A stretch of 64,000 nt of DNA from Burkholderiaceae bacterium. Its GTDB lineage: Bacteria > Pseudomonadota > Gammaproteobacteria > Burkholderiales > Burkholderiaceae_C. This document shows, one piece after another, positions 27,520 to 37,018 of the stretch; within the stretch, counting starts at the first letter, position 1, and each line of letters starts with the position of its first letter. The notes under the pieces were generated by a model. The model was not told the origin of the DNA. It ran no database searches and saw only the letters and a program-made list of their open reading frames with translations. Location: assembly GCA_030695205.1 (NCBI GenBank), contig JAUYTN010000045.1:1-64000 (forward strand), given 5' to 3'. Both the position numbers and the translations under genes were made by a program.

Positions 27520-28497
27520 CTACCGCATGGCCTGCAGCTCTTTGGGCAAGGCAGATTCCAAATGCATCTCCTCTCCCGTCAGGGGGTGACGCACTTGTAA
27601 CTTCCAGGCATGCAAAAACATGCGACCAAAACCCAAACGGCCCAATTGGCGGTTCCATTCGAAATCACCATATTTGTCATCGCCTGCAATTGGAAATCCT
27701 GCATGGGATAGATGCACCCGAATCTGGTGCGTTCGCCCCGTCTTGATGGTGACCTCCAACAGCGTGCAACCGTCCGCCACCCCGCTGCGCCCGCCGGGCG
27801 CACCTGCAGGATCCTGTTGTCGCTGCGCCACCTTCACCAGGGTGATGCTGCGCATCGCGTCGGGGTGATCGGGTGGCACCACACGCACACGCCGCTCGCC
27901 GTCGGCCAGCAGGTACTTTTGCAAGGGCCAATCGATCACCCGCTTGGATGCCGGCCAACTGCCCCGCACCAGGGCCAGGTAGGTTTTGCCTGTCTCGCGC
28001 TCGCGAAACTGGTCTTGCAAGTGGCGCAACGCACTGCGGCGCTTGGCCACCAGCAGTACCCCACTGGTGTCGCGGTCAAGCCGGTGCACCAGCTCCAGGA
28101 AGCGGGCCTCTGGTCTGGCCTTGCGCAACTGCTCGATGACGCCGGAGCTGACCCCGCTGCCACCGTGGACCGCCACACCCGCTGGCTTGTCGATGGCCAT
28201 CCAGGCCTCATCCTCGAACAAGATGGGAAACTCTCGCCCTGGCACATGGGGACTGGGCAGCGCCGCATCCGCAGCGGGCTGCGCCACCCGAACCGGTGGC
28301 AGTCGCAGCAGGTCACCCGCACCCAGCTTGTGCTCCGCCCCCACACGGCCTTTGTTGACCCGCACTTCCCCAGATCGAATGATCCGGTACACATGGGTTT
28401 TGGGGACGCCCTTGAGGAGGCGAAACAAAAAATTGTCCAACCGCTGACCGGCAGACTCTTCATCCACCACGATGTGGCTGACTTGTGACGTGTTCAA
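27520..28497 (-). CDS. rluC: 23S rRNA pseudouridine synthase RluC
   Basis: Converts uridines 955, 2504 and 2580 of 23S rRNA to pseudouridine (Escherichia coli numbering). The 325-residue protein has an N-terminal S4 RNA-binding domain (GQRLDNFLFRLLKGVPKTHVYRIIRSGEVRVN, about 18-49) and the catalytic domain with Asp141 in HRLDRDTSGVLL, then KTYLALVRG and TGRTHQIRVHLSHAGFPI. Residues 230-245 form a Pro/Gly/Ala insert. It is divergent from rne, with which it shares a 538-base region, the usual rluC-rne arrangement. Confidence 0.96.
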   Translation of the reverse strand: MNTSQVSHIVVDEESAGQRLDNFLFRLLKGVPKTHVYRIIRSGEVRVNKGRVGAEHKLGAGDLLRLPPVRVAQPAADAALPSPHVPGREFPILFEDEAWMAIDKPAGVAVHGGSGVSSGVIEQLRKARPEARFLELVHRLDRDTSGVLLVAKRRSALRHLQDQFRERETGKTYLALVRGSWPASKRVIDWPLQKYLLADGERRVRVVPPDHPDAMRSITLVKVAQRQQDPAGAPGGRSGVADGCTLLEVTIKTGRTHQIRVHLSHAGFPIAGDDKYGDFEWNRQLGRLGFGRMFLHAWKLQVRHPLTGEEMHLESALPKELQAMR

Positions 28498-29035
28498 ACC
28501 AAAAACCTGACTGGGACATACCCTTGCGCGCCCCGAGCAACCGGGCCACCTGCACTTATAATGATTGGGTAGTGCTCCGCTGCCCTAAGTGCTTGATTTA
28601 CTTTGAGTTTAATACTCCGACACCCAAAGCGGCTCGCATTACACCATCGCCACCTGCGAAAACATGCAGGCGCTCCCCCGATTGTGCGGAGCACCATGCA
28701 CCCAAAAACGCAGGCAGGGCCGCCGGATACCGCTCAGAACTCGCACACGGAATAACCCAAACCGCCCAGCCACCACCGCTGGACGGGGACCCAAGTGAAC
28801 ACACATACCCTTGCGGGCCGAGTCATCGGCCAGTTCACCCACCTCCACGCGCCTACGCCACCCGACGCTCTTTGGTCGCGCCAGATACCGATCTGGCATG
28901 CCCTTGGCAGCGCCCTCAGGGTGGATCTCCGGCAATTCCTCCCCCCGTTCTTTGCCTCCGACGCTCCGTGGCCTGTTCGCCTCGCACGCCCTGTGCGCGG
29001 CATTCTTGTCAACACCACGTCAAGGAGAAAGCATC
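28498..29035 (+). promoter_or_regulatory. Long rne leader / rluC-rne divergent region
   Basis: 538 bases without a supported gene; one open frame here (28485-29039) has no recognisable protein features. A perfect TATAAT (28557-28562) is the best -10 box for rne, without a good -35. It would give a leader of about 465 bases. An AT-rich patch (28588-28615) stands out in otherwise GC-rich DNA. In Escherichia coli, rne has a long leader through which RNase E represses its own mRNA; a similar role here is inference. An AAGGAGA ribosome site lies at 29021-29027. Confidence 0.55.
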
Positions 29036-32000
29036 ATGAAACGGATGCTGATCAACGCCACCCAGGCCGAAGAGCGCCGGCTGGCCATCGTCAACGGCCA
29101 GAAACTGCTCGACTACGAGATTGAAATCGAGGGTCGCGAACAACGCAAAGGCAACATTTACAAAGCGGTCGTCACACGGGTTGAGCCCAGCCTAGAGGCG
29201 TGCTTTGTGGACTACGGGGAAGACCGACACGGGTTTTTGCCGTTCAAAGAAATCTCCCGCCAGCATTTCACACCAGGCGTCTCAGTCAGCCAGGCCCGCA
29301 TACAGGACGTGATCAAAGAAGGCCAGGAGCTGCTGGTCCAGGTCGAAAAAGAAGAGCGCGGCAACAAAGGCGCGGCACTGACTACCTTCGTCAGCCTGGC
29401 AGGCCGATACGTGGTGCTGATGCCCAACAACCCACGCGGCGGGGGCGTCAGTCGCCGCATCGAAGGCGAAGACAGGGCCGAACTCAAGGCAGCGCTTGAC
29501 CAGCTCGAATACCCCAATGGCATGAGCATCATTGCCCGCACCGCCGGCATTGGACGCGATGCCACAGAGCTGCAATGGGACCTGAACTACCTGCTCAAGC
29601 TGTGGACGGCCATTGACGGCGCAGCCAAAGGCGGCAAAGGTGCCTACCTGATTTACCAGGAATCCAGCCTGGTGATCCGGGCCATTCGCGACTACTTCAA
29701 CAGCGACATCGGCGAGATCCTGATCGACACAGACGACATTTTCGACCAGGCACACCAGTTCATGAACCACGTGATGCCCGAGCACGGGCACCGCGTGAAG
29801 CGCTACCGCGACGATGCACCGCTGTTCAGCCGCTTCCAGATCGAGCACCAGATCGAAACCGCCTACGCCCGCACGGTGCAACTGCCCAGCGGCGGCGCCA
29901 TCGTGATCGATCAGACCGAAGCGCTGGTGGCGGTGGACGTGAACTCCGCCCGCGCCATCAAGGGTGGCGACATCGAAGAAACCGCCACCCGCACCAACCT
30001 GGAAGCTGCCGACGAAGTGGCCCGCCAGGCGCGTCTGCGCGATCTGGGCGGCCTGATCGTGATCGACTTCATCGACATGGAGGAGAGCAAAAACCGCCGC
30101 GAAGTGGAAAACCGCCTCCGCGATGCGCTGCGCCAGGACCGTGCCCGCGTGCAGTTCGGCGCCATCAGCAAGTTCGGCCTCCTGGAAATGAGCCGCCAGC
30201 GCCTGCGCCCCACCCTGAGCGAAGGAGCGTCCATCCCATGCCCACGCTGCGGTGGTTCAGGCCACATCCGCGACACGGAAAGCTCGGCGCTGCAAATCCT
30301 GCGCATCATTCAGGAAGAGTCCCTGAAGGACAACACATCAGCCGTGCTGGTGCAGGTTCCGGTAGAGGTCGCCAGCTTTTTGCTAAACGAAAAGCGCACC
30401 GAAATCACCAAAATTGAACTCAAGCAGCGCATCAGTGTGCTGTTGGTGCCCAACAAGTCTCTCGACACCCCCAACTACAAGCTGGAACGGCTCAAGCACG
30501 ATGACCCCCGCCTGGAGTCTCTGGACGCCAGCTACAAACTGGCAGACGAAACCGAGGACGTGGCGACCTTCACCCGCCGCAGCCAAGAACGCAGCAACAA
30601 GCAAGAGCCACTGATCAAGGGCGTATTGCCCGATGGCCCCGCACCCGTTGCGCCTGTGCGGGCCGTGACGCCACCACCGGCCCCTGCGGCTGTGGCGCCT
30701 GCGGTTGCAGCACCAGCACCTGTGGCACCGGCCGCCACGGGTGGCTTCTTCGGTTGGCTCAAGAAGCTGCTCGGTGGCCCCGAAACACCCGCCCCCACAC
30801 CCGCACGGGCGGCAACACCTGCCACAGCCACCGCACCAGCAGCTGCCCCTGCGGCCGAACGCTCCGATGGCCGCCCCAGCAACGGTGGGCGCGATGGCAA
30901 CCGGGGTGGCCGTGGTGGCAACCGCCGCCCTGAGGGACGAGGCGATGGCCGCGTTGAGGGACGCCCGGATGGACGTGGTCGCCAGGAGCCGCGCAGCGAC
31001 GCAGAAGGCCGCAGCGAACGTGTGGAGACTCGCCCACCCAGGACAGACCGCGCACCCGACGGCCGTGGCCGCGGGCGTGCCGAACGCCCGACCCGTGAAG
31101 GTGACACCACCAATCCCGCGCTGGATGCCGGCGCAGCAGCGCCCGGTGTGCGTACGCCCCGTGCTGAGCGACCAGAGCGACCAGACCGGCCAGAGCGTTT
31201 GGATGGCACAGAGCCCCGCCAGGATGGCCGCCGGGACCGTGGTGGTCGGCGAGAGCGACGCCCTGCCGACCCCATGCTGCAAGACAACGCTGGGTCCGAG
31301 CTCGCGCAGGCAGCAGCACTTGAAGGTGTGGACACGGCCAGCTCAGCGGCAGCAGCACCCCTGCGTGCCCCTGCAGCGCCTGATCAACAGCCCGCCAGCG
31401 ACCGGGATGGCGCACCTGCCTACAGCTACTTCAGCACACCGGCACCTGCAGTTGCTGCCCCAGGAGAGCCCATGGCGGTGGCGGGCCCAACCGCGAACGA
31501 AGCCACAGGCGAAGCATCCGGTGCCGAAGAGGCCGTGGCCACTGAGCGGGCACCCCGCGAAAAACGCAGCCGCGACCGCTATGGCCGTGACCGCCGCGAG
31601 CGCGGTGGCCGTCCACGTGCCGATGCCGAGTCTCCAGAGTCAGCAGCAGTGGCTGCGGCCGAGCCAGCAGGCATGGATGCCCCCACGTCACCGGCCACAG
31701 GCCATGACGCAGCGCCTATGGCGGCACCGGTCACAGCAGCCCCTGTGGTTGCACCCGAGGCCCGACCTGCTGCACCCGCAATTGCCGCTCCTGTGCCTGC
31801 CACCCAGGCCGCAGCCGACGCCGCATCGGTGGTGGCTGCCTATGTACTGCCCATCAACACCTTGCATGAGGTCGCCACATCGGCGGGGTTGCAGTGGGTG
31901 AACTCGGATGCCGAGCGGATTGCCAAGGTGCAGGCAGAAATTGCCGCCGAGCCTGCACCGGTGCACGTACCTCGGGTGATCCAGCCGGTGGTGCTGCCCG

Positions 32001-32077
32001 ATGAGGGCCCACTGGTTCTGGTGGAAACACGCCGGGACCTGTCCAAGACCAGCTTCCCGTTTGACGCAGAACGCTGA
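29036..32077 (+). CDS. rne: Ribonuclease E
   Basis: Endoribonuclease that starts mRNA decay and processes rRNA and tRNA. Start ATG 29036 behind AAGGAGA gives 1013 residues. The catalytic half has an S1 domain (about 36-120), a 5' sensor/RNase H region, the DNase I-like site with Asp in AVDVNSARA (near 302) and FIDM (near 344), and the zinc-link CPRCGGSG (near 401) that joins dimers. From about residue 530 the protein is low complexity: Pro/Ala stretches, then Arg/Gly-rich RNA-binding repeats ([14 protein letters not shown] region), then an Ala/Pro tail and a conserved-looking end ([15 protein letters not shown]). This is the degradosome scaffold region. Strong terminator downstream. Confidence 0.97.
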   Translation: MKRMLINATQAEERRLAIVNGQKLLDYEIEIEGREQRKGNIYKAVVTRVEPSLEACFVDYGEDRHGFLPFKEISRQHFTPGVSVSQARIQDVIKEGQELLVQVEKEERGNKGAALTTFVSLAGRYVVLMPNNPRGGGVSRRIEGEDRAELKAALDQLEYPNGMSIIARTAGIGRDATELQWDLNYLLKLWTAIDGAAKGGKGAYLIYQESSLVIRAIRDYFNSDIGEILIDTDDIFDQAHQFMNHVMPEHGHRVKRYRDDAPLFSRFQIEHQIETAYARTVQLPSGGAIVIDQTEALVAVDVNSARAIKGGDIEETATRTNLEAADEVARQARLRDLGGLIVIDFIDMEESKNRREVENRLRDALRQDRARVQFGAISKFGLLEMSRQRLRPTLSEGASIPCPRCGGSGHIRDTESSALQILRIIQEESLKDNTSAVLVQVPVEVASFLLNEKRTEITKIELKQRISVLLVPNKSLDTPNYKLERLKHDDPRLESLDASYKLADETEDVATFTRRSQERSNKQEPLIKGVLPDGPAPVAPVRAVTPPPAPAAVAPAVAAPAPVAPAATGGFFGWLKKLLGGPETPAPTPARAATPATATAPAAAPAAERSDGRPSNGGRDGNRGGRGGNRRPEGRGDGRVEGRPDGRGRQEPRSDAEGRSERVETRPPRTDRAPDGRGRGRAERPTREGDTTNPALDAGAAAPGVRTPRAERPERPDRPERLDGTEPRQDGRRDRGGRRERRPADPMLQDNAGSELAQAAALEGVDTASSAAAAPLRAPAAPDQQPASDRDGAPAYSYFSTPAPAVAAPGEPMAVAGPTANEATGEASGAEEAVATERAPREKRSRDRYGRDRRERGGRPRADAESPESAAVAAAEPAGMDAPTSPATGHDAAPMAAPVTAAPVVAPEARPAAPAIAAPVPATQAAADAASVVAAYVLPINTLHEVATSAGLQWVNSDAERIAKVQAEIAAEPAPVHVPRVIQPVVLPDEGPLVLVETRRDLSKTSFPFDAER

Positions 32078-32109
32078 CGCAGTCACCTGACAGCCACTGG
32101 CTGCAGGTG

Positions 32110-32157
32110 AGGTACCGGTCGATCGCCAGCAGGCGGTTGTTCGGTACCTTTTTTTTC
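32110..32157 (+). terminator. Bipartite terminator after rne
   Basis: Outer stem AGGTACCG (32110-32117) pairs with CGGTACCT (32142-32149), followed by eight T residues. The 24-base loop holds a nested CGCC / GGCG stem (32124-32135). It ends the rne transcript. The convergent GGDEF gene stops 23 bases further on. Confidence 0.85.
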
Positions 32158-32179
32158 GTGTCGAGGAAACGACCCGAAC

Positions 32180-33241
32180 TTAAAAAAGCTCGATATCGCC
32201 TGCTTTGACCTCAGCATTGGCTCGCCCTTGGCGCACCAGATCGGCATGGTCAATGACCCGGTTGCGTCCACCGGACTTGGCGGCATACACCGCCTGGTCG
32301 GCCCGGTCCAAAGCCTGTGTGGGTGTGTCGGAGGGCATCAGCTGCGTGATGCCGACGCTGACGGTGATGGTCCCCACCTGGGGAAACGCGAACGCTTCCA
32401 TGCTGCAGCGAAAGCGGCCAAACACCGCTTGGGCCTGCTCGGCATCGGCACAGCGCATCAGCACCACAAACTCTTCGCCGCCAAAGCGGTAGAGGCGGTC
32501 GTGGAACCGAAAGCCGTGCCGCAACAGGCGCGCCACCAGCAGCAGCACCTCGTCGCCAATCAGGTGACCGAACCCGTCGTTGACCCGCTTGAAGTGGTCG
32601 ATGTCCAACATGCCCAGCCAGTAACCATGGCCCACCGTGGCCAAACGCCGATCGCGGGACACATCTGGCTCTCCAGCCTCAGGGCGCTCGCCACCGCTGC
32701 GCTGGGCACCCATCGCCTTGAAGAATGCATCGTCAAAGGACTTTCGGTTGAGCAGCCCAGTGAGGGAGTCCCGCTCGCTGTAGTCCAGCAGCGACTGCAT
32801 GTTGCGGTACACGCTTTGCATGCAATTGACCACGTCCATCTCACGCGTGTCCAGGGCGTGGGCCGAATAGACCTCCAACACACTGTCCACCTCGGTCTCA
32901 CCGTGCACCGGGAACACCGTGACGAACTGCCCCGATCCATCGGCAGGCGCTGACTCCTGAACGACTGCCGATTCAATGCACCCCAGGCGGCCCGGAAATG
33001 CCGACCGTTCGGGCAGGCTTTCAAAGCGTGCCCACATGGGATCCACCAGCCGCGGCGGCTGCCCCACGTCAAACCGGGCCCGCTCCAGCCAGCGCCGCTG
33101 CCCGTCCTGCTCCACCAGGGTCGCGAACACGATGGTCTGCGGCACCACCACCTCCATGATGGCGTGGGCCAAAGCGACATCCAGCAGCTCCCGGTTGCGG
33201 TGTGCTGTCAGGTTGGTCAGGCTGTGGATCACAGTGGTCAA
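32180..33241 (-). CDS. GGDEF diguanylate cyclase, GAF-like N-terminus
   Basis: 353-residue soluble protein predicted to make cyclic di-GMP. Residues 1-150 look like a GAF-type sensor (PQTIVFATLVEQDGQRRWL, then FVTVFPVHGETEVDSVLEVYS). The GGDEF domain (about 160-335) has LDIDHFKRVNDGFGHLIGDEVL and an active-site GGEEF, with an inhibitory RFHD site five residues before it. No membrane helix. The ATG overlaps the hemY stop (33238-33241), so it is made together with HemY. Why a cyclase is coupled to a heme-pathway gene is unknown. Confidence 0.9.
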   Translation of the reverse strand: MTTVIHSLTNLTAHRNRELLDVALAHAIMEVVVPQTIVFATLVEQDGQRRWLERARFDVGQPPRLVDPMWARFESLPERSAFPGRLGCIESAVVQESAPADGSGQFVTVFPVHGETEVDSVLEVYSAHALDTREMDVVNCMQSVYRNMQSLLDYSERDSLTGLLNRKSFDDAFFKAMGAQRSGGERPEAGEPDVSRDRRLATVGHGYWLGMLDIDHFKRVNDGFGHLIGDEVLLLVARLLRHGFRFHDRLYRFGGEEFVVLMRCADAEQAQAVFGRFRCSMEAFAFPQVGTITVSVGITQLMPSDTPTQALDRADQAVYAAKSGGRNRVIDHADLVRQGRANAEVKAGDIELF

Positions 33242-34575
33242 GGCGCGTCCTCAGTTTGGAGGTTTCTGCGAACGGCGGCTTCTCGCCAGGCCGACAAGGC
33301 GGTGGCCGCATCGCCCCGCTGCTCGGCCAACTCGGCCAGGCGAACCCAGGCGTGAACCCTGAGATCTTCGCTGCGCAAGCCCCGAACAGCCTGCCCCAAC
33401 AGTGCCTGGGCTTTGCCCCACAGCTGCTGGCGGTAAAACACGTCGCCCGCCAGGTACTGCAGCAGCGGATCGGCGGGGTGGCTGCGCTGCATGCCCTCGA
33501 TGCGGGCAAGCCAGGCCCCCTCCACACCACCCACCAAGGACTGCATGGCCCGCACAAGTTGTTCTTGCTGGTGGTGGCTGAGCGTGGGGTAGTTGTCCCA
33601 AACCGGCGCCAGCCACTCGCGGCCCATGGCCAGGGCACGGGCGTGGTCACCATCCTCGGCACCGGTATCCGTGTCAAATTCGGCAGGGGACAACTGGTGC
33701 AGGCGCTTGACGGCCGCCACCACCAGTTCCGGGTCTGTGCGGTCGCGTGCATCGGTGCCGCGCCACAGCCTGGCCACCTGATCGGCATCGTGGCAGGCAC
33801 GCAGTCCGTCCATAAACAGCCCGCGCAACAGGCTGCGCGAGGCGGGCGCAGAAAAAGCACCGTGCTTGGCCAGCAAGCGTGCGGTATCCAGCGCGGTGGT
33901 GTGGTCCTGGGCCAGCCGAGCAACCCTGAGCTTCAGGCGCAGTGCCAACGTGCGCCGACTGGCCCCTTGCGGCAACTGGGCCAACCAATGGGTCGCGGCC
34001 TGCAGATCGCGGTCTTCCACCGCCCAGCGGATCGCACGCAACAGCGCCCCTTCGCGCACGACTCCGCCATCGCTGCCATGGGCCGTTGCCGTGAGCGCCA
34101 GGGCAAACTCGCGGTCCCGCACCGGCTGATCGCGCAGGCTGTGAGCGGCTTCGGCCGCCAGCAAATGCGCCATGGCCCGCCAGCGGGATTGGCCAGGCAC
34201 CGCTTCGTCGTCGCTGGGGCTGGCATCGAGGCTGAGTTGGTCCAGCGCCTCACGGGTGGCGCTGCGGGCACGCACGAAACGGCCCGCCATCTGGTGCGAC
34301 AAGGCATCGAGCAAGGCCGCTTTGAGGATGCGCTCGCGTCGGGCCAGTCGCCACTGGGCGGCCCGACGGGGCAGCGATTTCAGGTTGTCCATGGAGCGCA
34401 GGCCGACATACCCCAGCACAAACACCAGCAGCCCCCCCGCCAGCACGAGGTTGAACGACATGTCCACCCGGTAGGGCAACCAGAACAGGGTGACCGTGGC
34501 ACTGTTTTGGCCCATCAGCAGCGCCAGCGCCACCGCGACCGCAAACAAGCCCACGAACCAGAACACGGTTTTCAT
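33238..34575 (-). CDS. hemY: HemY N-terminal domain protein (heme operon TPR protein)
   Basis: 445-residue inner-membrane protein of the HemY family (unrelated to Bacillus HemY oxidase). Two N-terminal membrane helices (about 3-22 and 41-60), then a long helical TPR-like region (from 80) with repeats such as LQYLAGDVFYRQQLWGKAQALLGQAV. Known to sit in the hemCDXY operon of beta- and gammaproteobacteria; function unproven, possibly as a scaffold for heme enzymes. hemX lies six bases upstream and the GGDEF gene overlaps downstream. Confidence 0.92.
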   Translation of the reverse strand: MKTVFWFVGLFAVAVALALLMGQNSATVTLFWLPYRVDMSFNLVLAGGLLVFVLGYVGLRSMDNLKSLPRRAAQWRLARRERILKAALLDALSHQMAGRFVRARSATREALDQLSLDASPSDDEAVPGQSRWRAMAHLLAAEAAHSLRDQPVRDREFALALTATAHGSDGGVVREGALLRAIRWAVEDRDLQAATHWLAQLPQGASRRTLALRLKLRVARLAQDHTTALDTARLLAKHGAFSAPASRSLLRGLFMDGLRACHDADQVARLWRGTDARDRTDPELVVAAVKRLHQLSPAEFDTDTGAEDGDHARALAMGREWLAPVWDNYPTLSHHQQEQLVRAMQSLVGGVEGAWLARIEGMQRSHPADPLLQYLAGDVFYRQQLWGKAQALLGQAVRGLRSEDLRVHAWVRLAELAEQRGDAATALSAWREAAVRRNLQTEDAP

Positions 34576-34581
34576 GGTCGC

Positions 34582-35865
34582 TCAGCGCCCCTTGGCCGCT
34601 GCGGCCAATGCGGCCAATGACTCGTCGGGCCTGGGCACATCCACCGTCCGGGTGGCCTGCAGTGCCTCAGACAAGGTTTGCAGGGTCTTGCGGGTGGTCG
34701 GTGCAGTGGCGTCAAAGTACTTTTGAATGGCCGCCCTCACCGCCTGCATATCCACCCGGGCAGCAGGCACCTGGCGGGACAACAGGCTCAGCCGCGCATT
34801 GAGCAGCTTGATTTTGAGATTTTCCCGCAGGTACAGCGACTGGTCGGGTGCGAGCAGCACCGCATCGGGGTGTTGGATACGGCTCACACGGACCAGATCC
34901 TGGGCTGCCTGCGACACAGTGGCCCACAAATGGCCCGACCACTGCGCCCAGCGGGCCTGCAAGCCCGACCAGGGGCTGGTCGACGCTGGCGCGTCCGTCG
35001 CATCAAGGCTGGCGGTGGCCCCTGGCGGCAGCACACCATCGGGCTCGTTGGGCGCGGCGACGGGGCTTGCGAGGGGTTCAGTCGATGGGACGGTGACCAA
35101 CGGCCTTGCCCGCAGAGCACCGGCACCGGGTGGCTGCAGGTCGGCATTGAGCAGCGGCATGTCATCGATCAGCCGAGCCAGCTCGTCCAGCTGGCCCGCC
35201 AGGGCTGGCAGGTCGGCGACCGGCGAAGCCTTGATGCGGTCCATGTCACGCGCAATGGCCCGCTGCACCGGATTGAGCCTGGGCTGGGCAGCGCGCGCAA
35301 TCCGCTGGTCGGCTGCCGCCAGGGCGGACAGCAAGGGCTGGGCGCTGCCTGTCAGCTCGGTTTGCTGCATGGCCAGCCTGAGGCCAGACTCGATGTCCAG
35401 CACCAGTGTGTCATCGCGCGAGCGCGACACGCTGAGCATCAGCTCTTCGAGCTGGGAGCGCTGCAAGCTGACCTCCGACAAACGCACCTCGGCCACAGCC
35501 AAACGCGCCTGCAACGTCTCCACCGCAACCTGGGCCGATTCGGCCAGGGCCTGGGTGCGCTGGGCCTGCTCGGCCACATCGGTGGCGCGGCGCACCAGCT
35601 CCTGTTGCACCAGCCCCAGGCGCTGCCACAGCATCACGAGGCCGACCAGGGCCACCAGCGCCAACCCAGACGCGGCCATGGCCCACCAGACCATGGCCGA
35701 GCGGGTGCCCGGTAAGGGTCCAGCTGCTGGCGCCAACGGACCAACCATCCGCTCGTCAACCGGCGCAGCAGCTGGCGCTGGCGGGCTGGCATGCGCAGGC
35801 GCTGGAGGGGGCAGAGGGCTGGTGTCGGCCACGGTGCGGTCGGCGGGTAGGGGCTCTTGGTTCAT
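34582..35865 (-). CDS. hemX: HemX family protein
   Basis: 427-residue HemX protein, often annotated as uroporphyrinogen-III C-methyltransferase although it lacks the methylase fold. It has an N-terminal Pro/Ala-rich cytoplasmic segment (1-55), one membrane helix (about 58-82), a coiled-coil (83-140, LVQQELVRRATDVAEQAQRT), and a periplasmic domain with QLEELMLSVSRSRDDTLVLDIESGLRLAMQQ (about 144-175) typical of HemX. A Pro/Ser/Ala linker (225-280) splits the domain. It lies between hemD and hemY on the same strand. Role likely structural or regulatory. Confidence 0.92.
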   Translation of the reverse strand: MNQEPLPADRTVADTSPLPPPAPAHASPPAPAAAPVDERMVGPLAPAAGPLPGTRSAMVWWAMAASGLALVALVGLVMLWQRLGLVQQELVRRATDVAEQAQRTQALAESAQVAVETLQARLAVAEVRLSEVSLQRSQLEELMLSVSRSRDDTLVLDIESGLRLAMQQTELTGSAQPLLSALAAADQRIARAAQPRLNPVQRAIARDMDRIKASPVADLPALAGQLDELARLIDDMPLLNADLQPPGAGALRARPLVTVPSTEPLASPVAAPNEPDGVLPPGATASLDATDAPASTSPWSGLQARWAQWSGHLWATVSQAAQDLVRVSRIQHPDAVLLAPDQSLYLRENLKIKLLNARLSLLSRQVPAARVDMQAVRAAIQKYFDATAPTTRKTLQTLSEALQATRTVDVPRPDESLAALAAAAKGR

Positions 35866-35976
35866 GGCGGTGGCGACATTCTAGGTGCCTGCCTGGGCCC
35901 ACCCCTGCGCCCTTGGCTGGTCAGCACAGAACCGGCGCTGCGGCCACTGGCTCGGGGATTGGAGGACGCAGCGCCT

Positions 35977-37008
35977 TCATGGCGCCGCCAGGTGCGCATG
36001 CAGGGCTTGGGCCACGTCGGCCAGGGCCGGGCGGGACTGCCACACCCGGGCAAACCCGGCGGCCTGCGCCGCCTGGGCGATGCGAGGATGGGTCGCCAAA
36101 GCAGCGGCACCTTGCCACGATGCGGCGGGCATGAGGTGCTGCAAATGCCCCAGACTTTCGGAGCTGCTCAACAGCCACACCGCGCCCTGGGCCAGCGCCT
36201 GCTGCGCCAGCGCCTGCTGTGGCGGCCCCCAGTGGGGTGACTGGCGGCGGTAGGCGGCACAGGCATGCACCTCCACACCCGCCGCCTCGCACTGGCGCAT
36301 CAGCCAGTCGCGGCCGTTGCCGGGCTTGAAACGAATGGCATCCGGCCCTGGCGCGGCGGCAGCGACCGAGGCGTGTGGGGTGGGCGCGGACTGGGCAGCA
36401 TCGGTGCTGGGTGGGGCATCGCTTTCGCCTCTGACCAGCAGCACGCGCATGCCCGGACGCAAGCGGGGCTGGACCACTGGCCACAGGGATTCGGAATCAA
36501 ACTGCGGGGCAGTGGCAGGTGGCTGGTCGATGCATTCGGCTGGCACTCCCCACTGAAGCAAGGCCTTGGCCGTGCCCGGACCGGGTGCCCAGAACCTGGG
36601 GCGGCAGGGTAAAGCCCCAAAGCCTATGGATGACGCAGATACCTCTGAACTTGTAGCTAACTTTCCTTTCCCATCAAGCGTAAAATGGAAAAAATTCTCA
36701 AAATACTCTGGGGGTTTGGCTTCCCAGAATGCATGAACCGCCTGGGGGCTGACGAACATGAGCGCATCCAACTGCGGCAGCAACCGCCACGCATCTGGCA
36801 ACGCCTGTGGATCGCTCGGGGGGCCAAAGGCCATCAGTGGCAAAGCAACCGCCTGCAGCCCCTGTGCACGCAGAGCCTGGACCCACACTGCTGCTTCGCG
36901 CTCTGGGCGTGTCACCACCACCCAACCAGGCAGCTGTGGTGACTCACCCTTGGGAACAGAGGGGTCGCCCGGTGCCGGTTCTGCGTGACCCACTGCCCGC
37001 TGCCTCAC
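35977..37008 (-). CDS. hemD: Uroporphyrinogen-III synthase HemD with element-encoded insert
   Basis: Closes hydroxymethylbilane to uroporphyrinogen III, the step after HemC. Family motifs are [45 protein letters not shown] and [11 protein letters not shown]. There is no ATG between the hemC stop and VVVTRPE; GTG 37008 (chosen) or GTG 36993 are the possible starts, giving about 343 residues against the usual 250. The excess is mainly an insert of about 35 residues after [10 protein letters not shown], part of it encoded by AT-rich element copy 5, and a Pro/Ala-rich stretch near 205-225. The frame stays open, so the enzyme is probably functional with an added loop. Confidence 0.88.
   Translation of the reverse strand: MRQRAVGHAEPAPGDPSVPKGESPQLPGWVVVTRPEREAAVWVQALRAQGLQAVALPLMAFGPPSDPQALPDAWRLLPQLDALMFVSPQAVHAFWEAKPPEYFENFFHFTLDGKGKLATSSEVSASSIGFGALPCRPRFWAPGPGTAKALLQWGVPAECIDQPPATAPQFDSESLWPVVQPRLRPGMRVLLVRGESDAPPSTDAAQSAPTPHASVAAAAPGPDAIRFKPGNGRDWLMRQCEAAGVEVHACAAYRRQSPHWGPPQQALAQQALAQGAVWLLSSSESLGHLQHLMPAASWQGAAALATHPRIAQAAQAAGFARVWQSRPALADVAQALHAHLAAP
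36652..36700 (+). repeat. Dispersed AGCT-N17-AAGCG element, copy 5 (inside hemD)
   Basis: On the plus strand: TGTAGCTAACTTT, eight bases, ATCAAGCGTAAAAT, then A-rich. Its two conserved blocks are identical to copy 1. It lies within the hemD insert, antisense to the gene, and stays open in the hemD frame. Confidence 0.75.
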
Positions 37009-37018
37009 GCCGCAGGAC

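Noticed and set aside
28588..28615. Possible eleventh element copy in the rne leader
   Set aside because: It has AAATCAAGC but no AGCT at the right distance; kept only as a remark.
28485..29039. 184-codon open frame in the rne leader
   Set aside because: No ribosome site, no homologous features, composition unlike neighbouring proteins.
30383..31282. Minus-strand frame with Cys/Gly-rich repeats
   Set aside because: It mirrors the low-complexity Arg/Gly region of RNase E.
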